Source of the DNA: Firmicutes bacterium UBA7523
GTDB taxonomy: Bacteria; Bacillota; Dethiobacteria; Dethiobacterales; Dethiobacteraceae
Reading direction: 5' to 3'
Assembly (NCBI GenBank): GCA_002479415.1
Contig: DLMZ01000020.1
Coordinates: forward strand, 329 to 59,906
Length of the DNA: 59,578 nt
Positions 51,003 to 59,578 of the stretch are shown here, piece after piece (position 1 is the stretch's first letter; every line of letters starts with the position of its first letter). A program made the position numbers and the translations under genes. The notes below the pieces were generated by a model. It saw only the letters and a program-made list of their open reading frames with translations. It did no database searches and was not told the origin of the DNA.

Positions 51003-52601
51003 TTGAAAAAACACGCTATCTTTTTTCTCTCCTTCCTTCTCCTTTTCACCCTCATTTTTGGGACAAGCATACCTGTTGATGCCAACAGCGCAAAGACGGC
51101 TACTGTTGACATTAGCGTACTAAACGTCCGCTCCGGTCCCGGTCTTCAACACACTAGAATCAACCAAGTCACAAAAGGGCAGGTTCTGCCCGTATTATCC
51201 GAGCAATCCGGCTGGGTACAGGTAACTCTCAGCAATGGAAGCAGCGGCTGGGTGACTAAAGAGTATGTTACAATAAAAACAACCGCGGCAACTCCACAAA
51301 CATCTCTGCAAGCAAGGGTTACGGTTAACGCGCTCAATGTACGCTCCGGACCCGCCACATCTTTTAGCCGTTTAACTATCATATCAGCCGAAACAGTAGT
51401 TCCAGTAATTAAACAGCAAGGCGACTGGCTTCAAGTGCGCCTTAATAATGGACAAATCGGCTGGATTGCAAGCCAATATGTCCAAATATCACAAGCACCC
51501 CCGCCCGTTGCCCCGGCATCAAATCCCGAAACAGTGGCCGTAGTCAATGTTTCAGCTTTAAATGTACGCAGCGGCCCAGGCACTACATATGAGAGAATTG
51601 GTGTTATATCGCAAAACACAACGATGACCATCCTCAAAGAACAAGGTGAATGGCTGCAAATTCGCTTAAATAATGGAGAAACAGGCTGGATATTTAAGGA
51701 GTATGCTTCGTTAAATCAGAATCCCGTTCCAGCGCCGCTGACTCCACAGACTCCGAGCCAACCTGCGCCGGACACCACGCCTTCAACTAAACAGAAAATG
51801 GCTACAGTAACAGTGAGCGCATTAAATGCTCGCAGTGCGCCTAGTACCGATGCCCCCAGGGTTACGCTGTTGCCCATGGGCGCTACGGTTGAAATCCTTG
51901 ATGAGCAAAACGACTGGCTTCAGGTTCGTCTGCTTACTGGAGAAACCGCTTGGATAGCAGGCTGGCATGTTGCTGTGCATACTGAGAACGCTGCTCCCTC
52001 ACCCGGAGGCTACACACCTGATAACACATTCAGCCCTGGTCCCTCCTCCGTGGCCGGCAAAATTATTGTCATTGATCCCGGCCACGGCGGAGCAAACCCC
52101 GGTGCAATAGGAGTAACCGGCTTATATGAAAAAATAGTTGTCTTAGATGTGTCTCTCAGGGTAGCTGAAAAACTGCGCCAAGCCGGTGCTATCGTTGTTA
52201 TGACCAGAGATAATGACTCTAACGTCACATTAGCCAGACGGGTGGAAATTGCTGAAGCAGCCAACGCTCATGCATTTGTCAGCATTCATGCCAATGCCCA
52301 TCCCGACCGCAATATATCAGGCACAGAATCGTATTACTACCGTGGCAGAGTCAATGATACGGAATCATATTTTCTTGCAGCGCACCTCCAAAATGAAATG
52401 GTTAAAGCTTTCGGGCTGCGTAATATTGGGGTTAAACATGGAAACTTCCATGTAATTCGCGAAACTACCATGCCAGCATCGCTGGTTGAGCTGGCATTCC
52501 TCTCAAATAGCTATGATGAATCGCTGATGAAAACAACTAAGTTTCGCGAAGATGCGGCGCAAGCCATCTTCCGAGGGCTGGACAGATTCTTTCAATTTTA
52601 A
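51003..52601 (+). CDS. N-acetylmuramoyl-L-alanine amidase with four SH3b domains
   Basis: 532 residues. A signal peptide covers about 1-28 (VDANS cleavage region). Four bacterial SH3 domains follow (about 33-95, 100-160, 177-235 and 262-325), each with a VNVRSGP-like start (the last ALNARSAPS) and GWI/GWV end; Pro/Thr linkers lie between. The Amidase_3 catalytic domain (about 350-530) has zinc-binding VIDPGHGG, HANAH and a VELAFLSN end. It cleaves the bond between MurNAc and L-Ala of the cell wall. The TTG start at 51003 follows GGGTGG. It is the only rightward gene between dtd and hisS. Confidence 0.95.
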   Translation: MKKHAIFFLSFLLLFTLIFGTSIPVDANSAKTATVDISVLNVRSGPGLQHTRINQVTKGQVLPVLSEQSGWVQVTLSNGSSGWVTKEYVTIKTTAATPQTSLQARVTVNALNVRSGPATSFSRLTIISAETVVPVIKQQGDWLQVRLNNGQIGWIASQYVQISQAPPPVAPASNPETVAVVNVSALNVRSGPGTTYERIGVISQNTTMTILKEQGEWLQIRLNNGETGWIFKEYASLNQNPVPAPLTPQTPSQPAPDTTPSTKQKMATVTVSALNARSAPSTDAPRVTLLPMGATVEILDEQNDWLQVRLLTGETAWIAGWHVAVHTENAAPSPGGYTPDNTFSPGPSSVAGKIIVIDPGHGGANPGAIGVTGLYEKIVVLDVSLRVAEKLRQAGAIVVMTRDNDSNVTLARRVEIAEAANAHAFVSIHANAHPDRNISGTESYYYRGRVNDTESYFLAAHLQNEMVKAFGLRNIGVKHGNFHVIRETTMPASLVELAFLSNSYDESLMKTTKFREDAAQAIFRGLDRFFQF

Positions 52602-52640
52602 AAAATATCCCGCAGGCATAGAGGCTGCGGGATATTTTTT
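52600..52640. terminator. bidirectional terminator between the amidase gene and dtd
   Basis: AAAAAATATCCCGCAG and its complement CTGCGGGATATTTTTT form a 16-bp stem around loop GCATAGAGG-type bases; A and T tracts serve both strands. Confidence 0.9.
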
Positions 52641-52654
52641 ATATTGAAAAAGCA

Positions 52655-53101
52655 TTATCTTTTTTCACTTTCAAGCATTATTGTTACCGGGCCCTGGTTG
52701 ACTAGTGAAACGTCCATCATAGCGCCGAAGCGTCCGGTTGCAACCGGCACCCCTAAATCTGCCATGGCTTTACAGAAGCTGTTATAAAGCGGTTCGGCTA
52801 AACTCGGCGAAGCCGCGTCGTTAAAGCCCGGACGGCGTCCTCTCCTTGTATCTGCATATAATGTAAACTGAGAAACAATAAGCGCCTCTCCTCCGGTTTC
52901 AAGTAGAGAAAGATTAATTTTGCCGTGACTATCTTCAAAAATACGCAAATTAGCTATTTTATTAATGAGATAGTTGATATCTTCTTCCGTATCGTCAAAA
53001 CGGACACCAAGTAGAATAAGCACACCGGAACTAATCTCTCCTAAAACACACCCTTCTACTTCCACTTTAGCTGAACTGACACGCTGCAATAATGCACGCA
53101 T
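52655..53101 (-). CDS. dtd: D-aminoacyl-tRNA deacylase Dtd
   Basis: 148 residues. MRALLQRVSSAKVEVEG at the start, the Ser-Gln-Phe-Thr active block (IVSQFTLYADTRRGRRPGF) and the Gly-cisPro-type VATGRFGAMMDVSLVNQGPVT end identify it. It frees tRNAs charged with D-amino acids or Gly-tRNA-Ala. The start is ATG at 53101 after GAGGAG, not the GTG five codons upstream that overlaps the rel stop. It follows rel, the standard order. Confidence 0.95.
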   Translation of the reverse strand: MRALLQRVSSAKVEVEGCVLGEISSGVLILLGVRFDDTEEDINYLINKIANLRIFEDSHGKINLSLLETGGEALIVSQFTLYADTRRGRRPGFNDAASPSLAEPLYNSFCKAMADLGVPVATGRFGAMMDVSLVNQGPVTIMLESEKR

Positions 53102-53115
53102 GATTATTCTCCTCA

Positions 53116-55272
53116 CTAACCGCTGATACGGCGAACTTTAAATACATCCTTAACTTTATTTATCCTGTTGATAACGCTTTCCAAATGATTTTTGTCCCGG
53201 ACCATAACAGTCATCTGAATTGAAGACATTCGGTCCTTAGTACTTCTGCCATTCAGTGCGGTTATATTTACTTTACACTCAGACACAGCATTAACAACAT
53301 CCATTAGTATCTGCGGCCTGTCCATAGCAGATATTTCCACCTCAACCGGATATGAACCGTCACAAAAGTCTTCCCAGCTTGCTTCCAGCATATGCTGTTT
53401 TTCCCCTCTATTTATTACATTTGGGCAATCTCTGCGATGGATGGAGACACCGCGGCCACGTGTTACAATTCCCACAATATCATCACCGGGAACGGGAGTG
53501 CAGCATTTCGCAAATCTTAGTAGTACATTATCTATACCGGCTACTTTAACTCCTTTTCCAGTCTTGCTTACAGTCTTTTGCGGCTTAAACTCTTTAAGCG
53601 GTTCGGCCTCGGGCTTGCCGTGCTTTTTATAATACTCTTCTTTGAGCCTGGTTACAGCCTGCTGCGAAGTAATACCACCTAGCCCGATGGAAACATAAAG
53701 GTCTTCCTCATTCATAATGTTAAATTTTTTTCCCACTTCATTAAGCAGCCCCGGCTTCATATAAAGACTTAGCTCGCACTCCTGCTTACGCAGCTCTTTT
53801 TCTAAAAGCTCCTTGCCCTTAACAAGGTTTTCATCTCGGCGCTCCTTTTTAAACCACGCTCTAATTTTTGCCTTGGCACCAGAGCTTTTAACCATATTTA
53901 CCCAGTCGCGACTAGGCGTTCCCGTCTTTGAGGTAATAATATCCACAATATCGCCAGTCTTTAACTCATATTCCAGTGGCACAAGGCGACCGTTAATCCG
54001 CGCACCGATACAACGGTGTCCAATATCCGTATGTATTTTATAAGCGAAATCAAGGGGAATAGAACCGGCGGGCAAATCAATAACATCACCCTTCGGAGTA
54101 AAAACAAAGACCTCATCGGTAAAAAGGTCTATTTTAACGTTTTCCATAAATTCATGGGCATCCTTGGAATCCTGCTGCAGTTCCATTATTTGCCGCAGCC
54201 AGGACAGCTTCTTGTCTAAGTCGGCATCTTCCTTAGGGTCTCTTTCCTTATAGCGCCAGTGGGCGGCAATGCCGTACTCCGCAATCCTGTGCATATCCCA
54301 AGTGCGAATCTGCACTTCCAGTAATTCATTTTTACCCACCATAACCAATGTATGCAACGACTGATACATGTTTGGTTTAGGCATGGCAATATAATCTTTG
54401 AACTTGCCTGGTATGGGCTTCCAAAGAGTATGCACAATGCCTAGCGTCCCGTAACAGTCTTTCAAGGAATCAACAATAATGCGAATTGCCGTTAAATCAT
54501 ATATTTCATGAAACTCTTTATTCTGCTCTTTCATTTTCTGCGAAATGCTGTATAAATGCTTTGGCCGTCCGGTAATATTAGCCTGAATAGAAACTTCTTC
54601 AAGCTTTGGCTCCAAAGCTTGAATTATCTGGCTGATAAATATTTCCCGTTCTTTTCTCTTCTTAGCGAGCTTATCTACCAAAGCATAATAGCGATCACGT
54701 TCCATATAGCGGAACGCTAAATCCTCTAATTCCCACTTAACTTTATAAATGCCGAGACGATGAGCCAATGGCGCATAGATTTCCAAAGTTTCCTGAGCAA
54801 TTTCCTGCTGCTTAAAGGATGTAAGGTATCTTAGTGTGCGCATATTATGTGTGCGGTCAGCAAGCTTTATTAACAGTACCCTAATATCTTTTGCCATAGC
54901 AAGAAACATTTTACGCAAATTTTCGGCATGATGCTCTTCTTTTGACTTGTATTCCAGCTTAGAAAGCTTAGTCACACCGTCTACAAGCTTGGCAATCTCA
55001 CCACCAAACTCTTTTTCAATATCCAATAGTGTTGTATCGGTATCTTCAACCACATCATGCAGTAACCCAGCCAATATCGTATCCATATCCATTTCCAACT
55101 CAGCAAGAATAAGCGAGACTCCTAAAGGATGAGTGATATACATCTCGCCGGAGCAGCGCATTTGTCCTTTATGAGCCTTGACAGCATAATCATAAGCCGC
55201 TTCCAAGCGACTCCAGTCCGGTTCAACAGGATAATATGATTTAATTTGCTCTTTTAGCCCATTCAGGTTCAT
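53116..55272 (-). CDS. relA: bifunctional (p)ppGpp synthetase/hydrolase Rel
   Basis: 718 residues: HD hydrolase domain with His72-Asp73 (GLLHDVVEDTD), synthetase domain (about 230-350), TGS domain (VFVFTPKGDVIDLPAGSIPL), a helical and zinc-finger region (RFAKCCTPVPGDDIVG) and a C-terminal ACT domain (about 645-718). All hydrolase and synthetase blocks are intact, so it makes and destroys the alarmone. The ATG start lies 32 bases inside recJ, after GGAGGGAG. Confidence 0.96.
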   Translation of the reverse strand: MNLNGLKEQIKSYYPVEPDWSRLEAAYDYAVKAHKGQMRCSGEMYITHPLGVSLILAELEMDMDTILAGLLHDVVEDTDTTLLDIEKEFGGEIAKLVDGVTKLSKLEYKSKEEHHAENLRKMFLAMAKDIRVLLIKLADRTHNMRTLRYLTSFKQQEIAQETLEIYAPLAHRLGIYKVKWELEDLAFRYMERDRYYALVDKLAKKRKEREIFISQIIQALEPKLEEVSIQANITGRPKHLYSISQKMKEQNKEFHEIYDLTAIRIIVDSLKDCYGTLGIVHTLWKPIPGKFKDYIAMPKPNMYQSLHTLVMVGKNELLEVQIRTWDMHRIAEYGIAAHWRYKERDPKEDADLDKKLSWLRQIMELQQDSKDAHEFMENVKIDLFTDEVFVFTPKGDVIDLPAGSIPLDFAYKIHTDIGHRCIGARINGRLVPLEYELKTGDIVDIITSKTGTPSRDWVNMVKSSGAKAKIRAWFKKERRDENLVKGKELLEKELRKQECELSLYMKPGLLNEVGKKFNIMNEEDLYVSIGLGGITSQQAVTRLKEEYYKKHGKPEAEPLKEFKPQKTVSKTGKGVKVAGIDNVLLRFAKCCTPVPGDDIVGIVTRGRGVSIHRRDCPNVINRGEKQHMLEASWEDFCDGSYPVEVEISAMDRPQILMDVVNAVSECKVNITALNGRSTKDRMSSIQMTVMVRDKNHLESVINRINKVKDVFKVRRISG

Positions 55273-57649
55273 TTATGCATACTCCCTCCGGCAGAATAAA
55301 GCTTGTAGGATCACTAATATATTCCGTAAGTGTATTGGCAGCAGCCTGCCACCAAAAAGACTGGTATTTTCGGAATTCCATAAGATTACGACAATCTTCA
55401 AGATAGCTTTGTGACTGGTGAAGATTAGCAAGGAGCGTTACGCTGTTGCCGGAAGTTTCCCTTCCCAGTTCCTTAAAAACAGCAGAGGCCCTCTTTAACA
55501 AATAGTTTGTAACAGGAAAAGCAAGTTGACGTCCGGCAACATCCGGAGTCAATACAAAGCCGGAATTGTTTTCAAAACATGCAGCTAGTTTTCTTAAAGT
55601 ATTTTCGTTGGGAATACTGGCGGCAAACACTCTCTCGTTCAGGAGCAGAGCATCCTGCCCGTACAGCAAATATACTTTAGCTCCTTTTGCAAGTCGGACT
55701 CGATTCAATAACTCTTCCACTGAGCCTCTATCATAAGGAATATGGTAAAAAGCTAAAGCATCGCATTCATGTATAGCAATGTTACGGCCTAGCTGTGTAA
55801 CAACTATGTCGTCCGCAGGCAACCGCTGACGCAAATATTCTAAAGCAGCCTTTGTATTAACCCACACTACAAGACGTTTATTAGCTGCAAGGCGCAGTAA
55901 AAATGTCTCACTTGTATCCAGGCCACGCTGATCTACAATGAAGCCCGCTTCACTCACATCTAATGATGTTGCCAATCCGCAAAGATTCAATGAAAGTGTT
56001 TTACGGTTCTGCCAGGAGTTTTCTTCCAAAGTAAACGCAATATCCAGCAATTCTCCTCTGGACGGAGGCGGGATATCACCTGCTCCAAAGTAGATGGCTG
56101 CAAGGGAATGGCTGTCTTTGCTCAACTTAATTTGCAAGTGATTACTGCGGCTTCCTACGTGTCGGGCGGTAAGTACATCAAGCTTTCTAGCCACAAATAT
56201 AGGCTCAGGGTTGCCCTGGCCAAAAGGCTGCAAGCGAGAAAGCTCTTCGAACAAGTCCAACGACAACTCATTGGCCTCAGCTTCAGCCACCGCAAGTAAC
56301 TCCGTCTGCTCCGGAGACATATCTTTTATTGCGCTGCAAAAAGCATTTTGAAAGCTTTCAAGCTTACGTGTTTCAGCTGAAAGACCCGCTGCTTCAGGAT
56401 GTCCGCCAAAGCGAAGCAAATAATCTCGGCATTGGGATAACCCCTCGACTAAATTATAGCCGGGAACACAACGTGCAGAACCATGGCCCTCTTCTCCATC
56501 AACAGCAATCAAAACAGCAGGCTTATTATATTCCCTGGCAAGACGTCCGGCTACAATTCCCACAACACCGGGGTGCCAGTCTTCGTGCCATAGCACCAAC
56601 GCAGGCTTATCCTCCTGCTCCTTGGCCATGACACGTGCTTGCTCCAATATTACCTTTTCCACCTGGCGCCGCTTATTATTACATTCATCCAGCACCACAG
56701 CCAATTGCGCCGCATCTTCATTTTTAGCCATGAGAATTTCTGCTGAGGGAGCAGCATCTCCCAGCCTGCCGGGTGCATTAAGACGAGGCGCCAATACGAA
56801 AGCCACTTGGGTTGCCGTGAGGTTGGTATCCTGCAAGCCTGCTTGCTTTGAAAGCGCCCGCAGCCCCGCTGAGGGATTGTGGCGCAACTTTTCCAGGCCA
56901 TAACGAACCATAATTCTGTTTTCGCCCTGCAACGAAACTATGTCGGCAATTGTACCGACAGCAACCAAGTCAAGGTAGCTTGCACTTTCCTCAACAGGTA
57001 GCCCCATTTTTTGGAACAAAGCACGGACTAAGCTCCACGCCACGCCGACTCCGGCTAAATTGTGTTCCGGATATGCACATTGAGGCTGTTTTGGATTTAA
57101 AACAGCCAATGCCGTGCGCTCACCAGGGAAACACTCATGATGATCGGTAATAATTAAATCAAGACCCAACTCCTGCGCCAAACGCATCTCCGCAAAAGAA
57201 TTGACGCCGCAATCCACAGTTATCACCAGCTTGCCGCCATTTGCGGCAAAACGCTCCAGAGCAGCTCCATGTAAGCCGTACCCTTCTTCAAGACGGCTTG
57301 GAATATAGTATTCCACCGTCAGACCCATTTTTTTCAAAGCCAACGCTAGAAGAGCTGTGGACGTAACTCCGTCAACATCATAATCTCCGTAGACAAGGAC
57401 AGATTCCAGTTTGTTAACTGCTTCCATTAACCGCAGCACTGCCTTTTCCATGCCTGACATAAGAAAAGGGTCAGCCAATTCAGTTAGTCCTCCGTCAAGA
57501 AAGATTTTAGCAGCCTCCGGAGTCTTTTGACCTTGCGCAACAAGAACAGATGCCGTTAAACGATGAATCCCCAGTTTCTCACAAAGCAAGGTGACGTTGT
57601 GCTCATCCAGTTGCTGAATACACCACCCTTGGGAATTAACGCGTTTCAA
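55241..57649 (-). CDS. recJ: single-strand DNA exonuclease RecJ
   Basis: 802 residues. DHH domain with VYGDYDVDGVTST and ITDHHE, DHHA1 domain with LRFGGHPEAAGLS, an OB domain, then a C-terminal region (about 570-802) common in Bacillota RecJ. It degrades ssDNA 5' to 3' in repair and recombination. The start is TTG at 57649, nine bases after GGAGG; codons upstream overlap that site and the end of the LapA-like gene. In many relatives apt lies between recJ and rel; it is absent here. Confidence 0.94.
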   Translation of the reverse strand: MKRVNSQGWCIQQLDEHNVTLLCEKLGIHRLTASVLVAQGQKTPEAAKIFLDGGLTELADPFLMSGMEKAVLRLMEAVNKLESVLVYGDYDVDGVTSTALLALALKKMGLTVEYYIPSRLEEGYGLHGAALERFAANGGKLVITVDCGVNSFAEMRLAQELGLDLIITDHHECFPGERTALAVLNPKQPQCAYPEHNLAGVGVAWSLVRALFQKMGLPVEESASYLDLVAVGTIADIVSLQGENRIMVRYGLEKLRHNPSAGLRALSKQAGLQDTNLTATQVAFVLAPRLNAPGRLGDAAPSAEILMAKNEDAAQLAVVLDECNNKRRQVEKVILEQARVMAKEQEDKPALVLWHEDWHPGVVGIVAGRLAREYNKPAVLIAVDGEEGHGSARCVPGYNLVEGLSQCRDYLLRFGGHPEAAGLSAETRKLESFQNAFCSAIKDMSPEQTELLAVAEAEANELSLDLFEELSRLQPFGQGNPEPIFVARKLDVLTARHVGSRSNHLQIKLSKDSHSLAAIYFGAGDIPPPSRGELLDIAFTLEENSWQNRKTLSLNLCGLATSLDVSEAGFIVDQRGLDTSETFLLRLAANKRLVVWVNTKAALEYLRQRLPADDIVVTQLGRNIAIHECDALAFYHIPYDRGSVEELLNRVRLAKGAKVYLLYGQDALLLNERVFAASIPNENTLRKLAACFENNSGFVLTPDVAGRQLAFPVTNYLLKRASAVFKELGRETSGNSVTLLANLHQSQSYLEDCRNLMEFRKYQSFWWQAAANTLTEYISDPTSFILPEGVCINEPEWAKRAN

Positions 57650-58079
57650 CAGCACTATCCTCCGGACTCTCACTATTTTCCTCGTCTACTGTCTCTTCAG
57701 AAGGCAAATAATCCGACTCCTCGCTGTATTCCTGCAGTTGAGCTTCTTTTTGACGAACAATCTGCTCACATTCAGCATGCAAAAAAGAAAGGTCGTCAGA
57801 TAAAGCTTTTTTCTCACGCTTTAGCCCTTCTATCTCCTTATTAAGCCTTTGCAGCTTATTTTTATAGTCCCATAGGGCAAACCCTGTACGGATGTGCTTA
57901 ACAAGCCCCAACATTCCCACTGTAATAGCGCCCAGCGCCGCTGAAGCCAGAACCAAAAGCGCTGCAGAAGTTTCTAACTCGCCAAAGTAATAACTAATAA
58001 TAACAGCATCTGTATTTAGCACAGCAAAAAAAGCTATAACAAAGCCAAATAACAGGCCGAGAATCACTCCTATCTGCAT
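57636..58079 (-). CDS. LapA-domain (DUF1049) membrane protein with coiled coil
   Basis: 147 residues: two membrane segments (about 4-24 and 38-60), a short linker, a coiled coil (about 70-115, LQRLNKEIEGLKREKKALSD) and an acidic tail (EESDYLPSEETVDEENSES). The membrane pair matches the LapA/YciS fold, but with no LPS genes the function is unknown. It sits before recJ in many Clostridia. The ATG follows AAGGAGG; TATAAT lies upstream at 58105-58110. Confidence 0.85.
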   Translation of the reverse strand: MQIGVILGLLFGFVIAFFAVLNTDAVIISYYFGELETSAALLVLASAALGAITVGMLGLVKHIRTGFALWDYKNKLQRLNKEIEGLKREKKALSDDLSFLHAECEQIVRQKEAQLQEYSEESDYLPSEETVDEENSESPEDSAVETR

Positions 58080-58299
58080 AATGAGACCTCCTTTATTCCT
58101 TTAATTATAGTAAAATTCGCCATTTTCCGTAGAATACCTTCTGCAAACTATAACAGCCACATACTAGTAAGAGCAGAAATAGATTAAAAGACTTCTCATA
58201 TAACTGCCTTTTTGATACAATTAAGAACAACATATCCTAGAGCCAAAAATTTATTACTGCGCATATACTGTTGAATGATTGTCATGGGAGATAATAATA

Positions 58300-59196
58300 A
58301 TGAAAAAAGAAACGCTTAGAAGTTCCGAAGCAAAAAAAATAACTCTTACAGGGTTTTGGGTTAACGCAGCTTTAGCAGCAATTAAAATATTTGCCGGGTT
58401 TTCAGGCAAAAGTAACGCCATGATAGCCGACGGAGTCCACTCCTTATCAGACTTTTTAACCGACATTGTAGTACTGGTCGGGTTCAAGCTGACAGAGCAG
58501 CCTGAAGATGATTGCCATAATTATGGGCATGGCAAATATGAAACTCTGGCCACAGCAATTATCAGCATCTTTCTGGCCATAGTAGGCTTTGAAATACTAA
58601 AAGCTAGCACAAGCAGTATAATATCTGTTATCCGCGGAGAATTGCTACCAAAACCGGGAATGATAGCACTTGCAGCAGCAGCAATATCCATTGTTACCAA
58701 GGAACTTCTATATCGTTACACATTAGCTGTGGGAAATAAAATTAACAGCTCAGCAGTAACAGCAAACGCATGGCATCATCGCTCCGATGCTTTTTCTTCC
58801 GTCGGAACATTGCTGGGAATCGGCGGAGCTATAATCTTGGGCGAAAAGTGGACCGTTCTAGACCCCATTGCTTCTATGCTTGTCAGTCTATTTATCTTTA
58901 AAGTGTCATTCAATATTCTAATGCCTACCGTTAATGAACTTATGGAATCAGCTTTAAGCGAAGAAGAAAAAACGCAAATCGAAAATATTATTGTAAAAAA
59001 TTCAGGCATTAAATCTTTTCATAAGTTAAGAACAAGAAAAATTGGGAACAAAGCAGCCATAGAAACACACATACTTGTCGACCATTCTCTAAATATAAAA
59101 GAAGCACATAATATAGCTACAGAAATAGAAATTGAGTTTAAAAATATCTTTGGAGAATCGTGCATAGTAACAATTCATGTTGAACCTACAGAATAA
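58300..59196 (+). CDS. cation diffusion facilitator family transporter
   Basis: 298 residues: six membrane segments and a cytoplasmic metal-binding tail (about 210-298). Metal site residues are HSLSD in segment 2 (HxxxD) and HHRSD in segment 5 (HxxxD), the pattern of zinc/cadmium exporters rather than manganese or iron types, which carry Asp at the first position. The ATG at 58300 has GGGAG nine bases upstream; an in-frame TTG at 58279 has none. It is a single-gene unit facing the partial gene at the right edge. Confidence 0.93.
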   Translation: MKKETLRSSEAKKITLTGFWVNAALAAIKIFAGFSGKSNAMIADGVHSLSDFLTDIVVLVGFKLTEQPEDDCHNYGHGKYETLATAIISIFLAIVGFEILKASTSSIISVIRGELLPKPGMIALAAAAISIVTKELLYRYTLAVGNKINSSAVTANAWHHRSDAFSSVGTLLGIGGAIILGEKWTVLDPIASMLVSLFIFKVSFNILMPTVNELMESALSEEEKTQIENIIVKNSGIKSFHKLRTRKIGNKAAIETHILVDHSLNIKEAHNIATEIEIEFKNIFGESCIVTIHVEPTE

Positions 59197-59209
59197 AAAA
59201 TACGCTTAA

Positions 59210-59578
59210 CTATGCAATAAATAAAGGAGTCTGAAAAATACTGCAGATAAACATAATTATAAATGCAAAAGGTATGGAAGCTATTACCGGCAAAAATACT
59301 GCAATTATATAGGTATTATAGCCAGGTCTAGGCAAATTTCTTTCCGGAAGGCAATATGTTGCAAGCCATATAAAAAGACCATAAATAAAAATCCATAATC
59401 CGGCAGTTGCAGCAAAAGGATTTATTAATATTTCAACTATAACTCCTGTGAGTCCAAATAGCAGAAATGCTTCATAGTGTTTGAAATCATACTTAGATAA
59501 TAAATATATCCAGGCAATTATCATTGGGATGAATACTATAACACTAAATAACATAACAATGAAATAATTTGAATGAAC
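59210..59578 (-). CDS. integral membrane protein, partial (N-terminus off window)
   Basis: The reading frame stays open to the right edge. The first ATG inside the window (59554) has no ribosome site, and the eight codons upstream of it continue the hydrophobic run (NYFIVMLFSVIVFIP), so the true start probably lies beyond the window. At least 122 residues and four membrane segments are visible, with short basic/acidic loops. No family is recognised. It converges with the cation exporter, with 13 bases between the two stop codons. Confidence 0.55.
   Translation of the reverse strand, partial: VHSNYFIVMLFSVIVFIPMIIAWIYLLSKYDFKHYEAFLLFGLTGVIVEILINPFAATAGLWIFIYGLFIWLATYCLPERNLPRPGYNTYIIAVFLPVIASIPFAFIIMFICSIFQTPLFIA

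Overview
The window looks like the chromosome of an endospore-forming, anaerobic, Gram-positive bacterium of the class Clostridia (Bacillota). Evidence for this: the sporulation block spoIIGA-sigE-sigG sits directly after ftsZ; MurE has the DNPR motif of meso-diaminopimelate-adding enzymes; there is a glycyl-radical (anaerobic) ribonucleotide reductase and a Rex NADH sensor; and divIVA, ylmH, yggT, sepF and yggS are linked as in Bacillota. The genus is not certain. Start codons are unusual: about 17 genes have a ribosome site placed for a TTG start.

Left end (1-2500): a truncated gene for a secreted protein of 24-residue glycine-rich repeats, read to the left. A well-matched c-di-GMP-II riboswitch precedes it, and its P1 stem overlaps a terminator. 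A small rightward gene, a five-tRNA operon (Asp-Phe-Gly-Cys-Leu) and rex follow. Region 2521-9100: a short QueG-like iron-sulfur protein that may be leaderless, facing a leftward series mnmM, DUF421, response regulator, PAS histidine kinase, MFS transporter and acyl-CoA synthetase.

Region 9183-43870 is almost all leftward. In order of transcription it starts with the dcw cluster: mraZ, rsmH, ftsL, spoVD-type PBP, murE, murF, mraY, murD, ftsW, murG, murB, murA, ftsQ, ftsA, ftsZ. Then come spoIIGA, sigE, sigG, a small exported protein, ymxH, nrdR-nrdD-nrdG, pgeF, a HlyD-like protein, yggS, sepF, yggT, ylmH, divIVA, ileS, a DUF5665 gene, a DksA/TraR-type gene, lspA, lgt, rluD and pyrR. Peptidoglycan precursor synthesis, septum assembly, the mother-cell and forespore sigma factors and late division genes are thus arranged as one long series. 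murC is not in it.

Region 44090-59578: tlpA/resA-ccdA (thiol redox), mgtE with a CsoR-type repressor, 6S RNA, aspS-hisS, a rightward SH3b amidase, dtd, rel, recJ, lapA-like, a cation diffusion facilitator and a truncated membrane protein gene.

Several control elements can be read directly: the riboswitch, two NrdR boxes around the nrdR promoter, 10-base-phased MraZ repeats before mraZ, a sigma-F-like promoter before sigG, a long-spacer promoter before spoIIGA, and a promoter plus terminator-like hairpin before hisS. The most promising system is the c-di-GMP-controlled repeat protein at the left edge. The rest is mostly a well-conserved housekeeping region.
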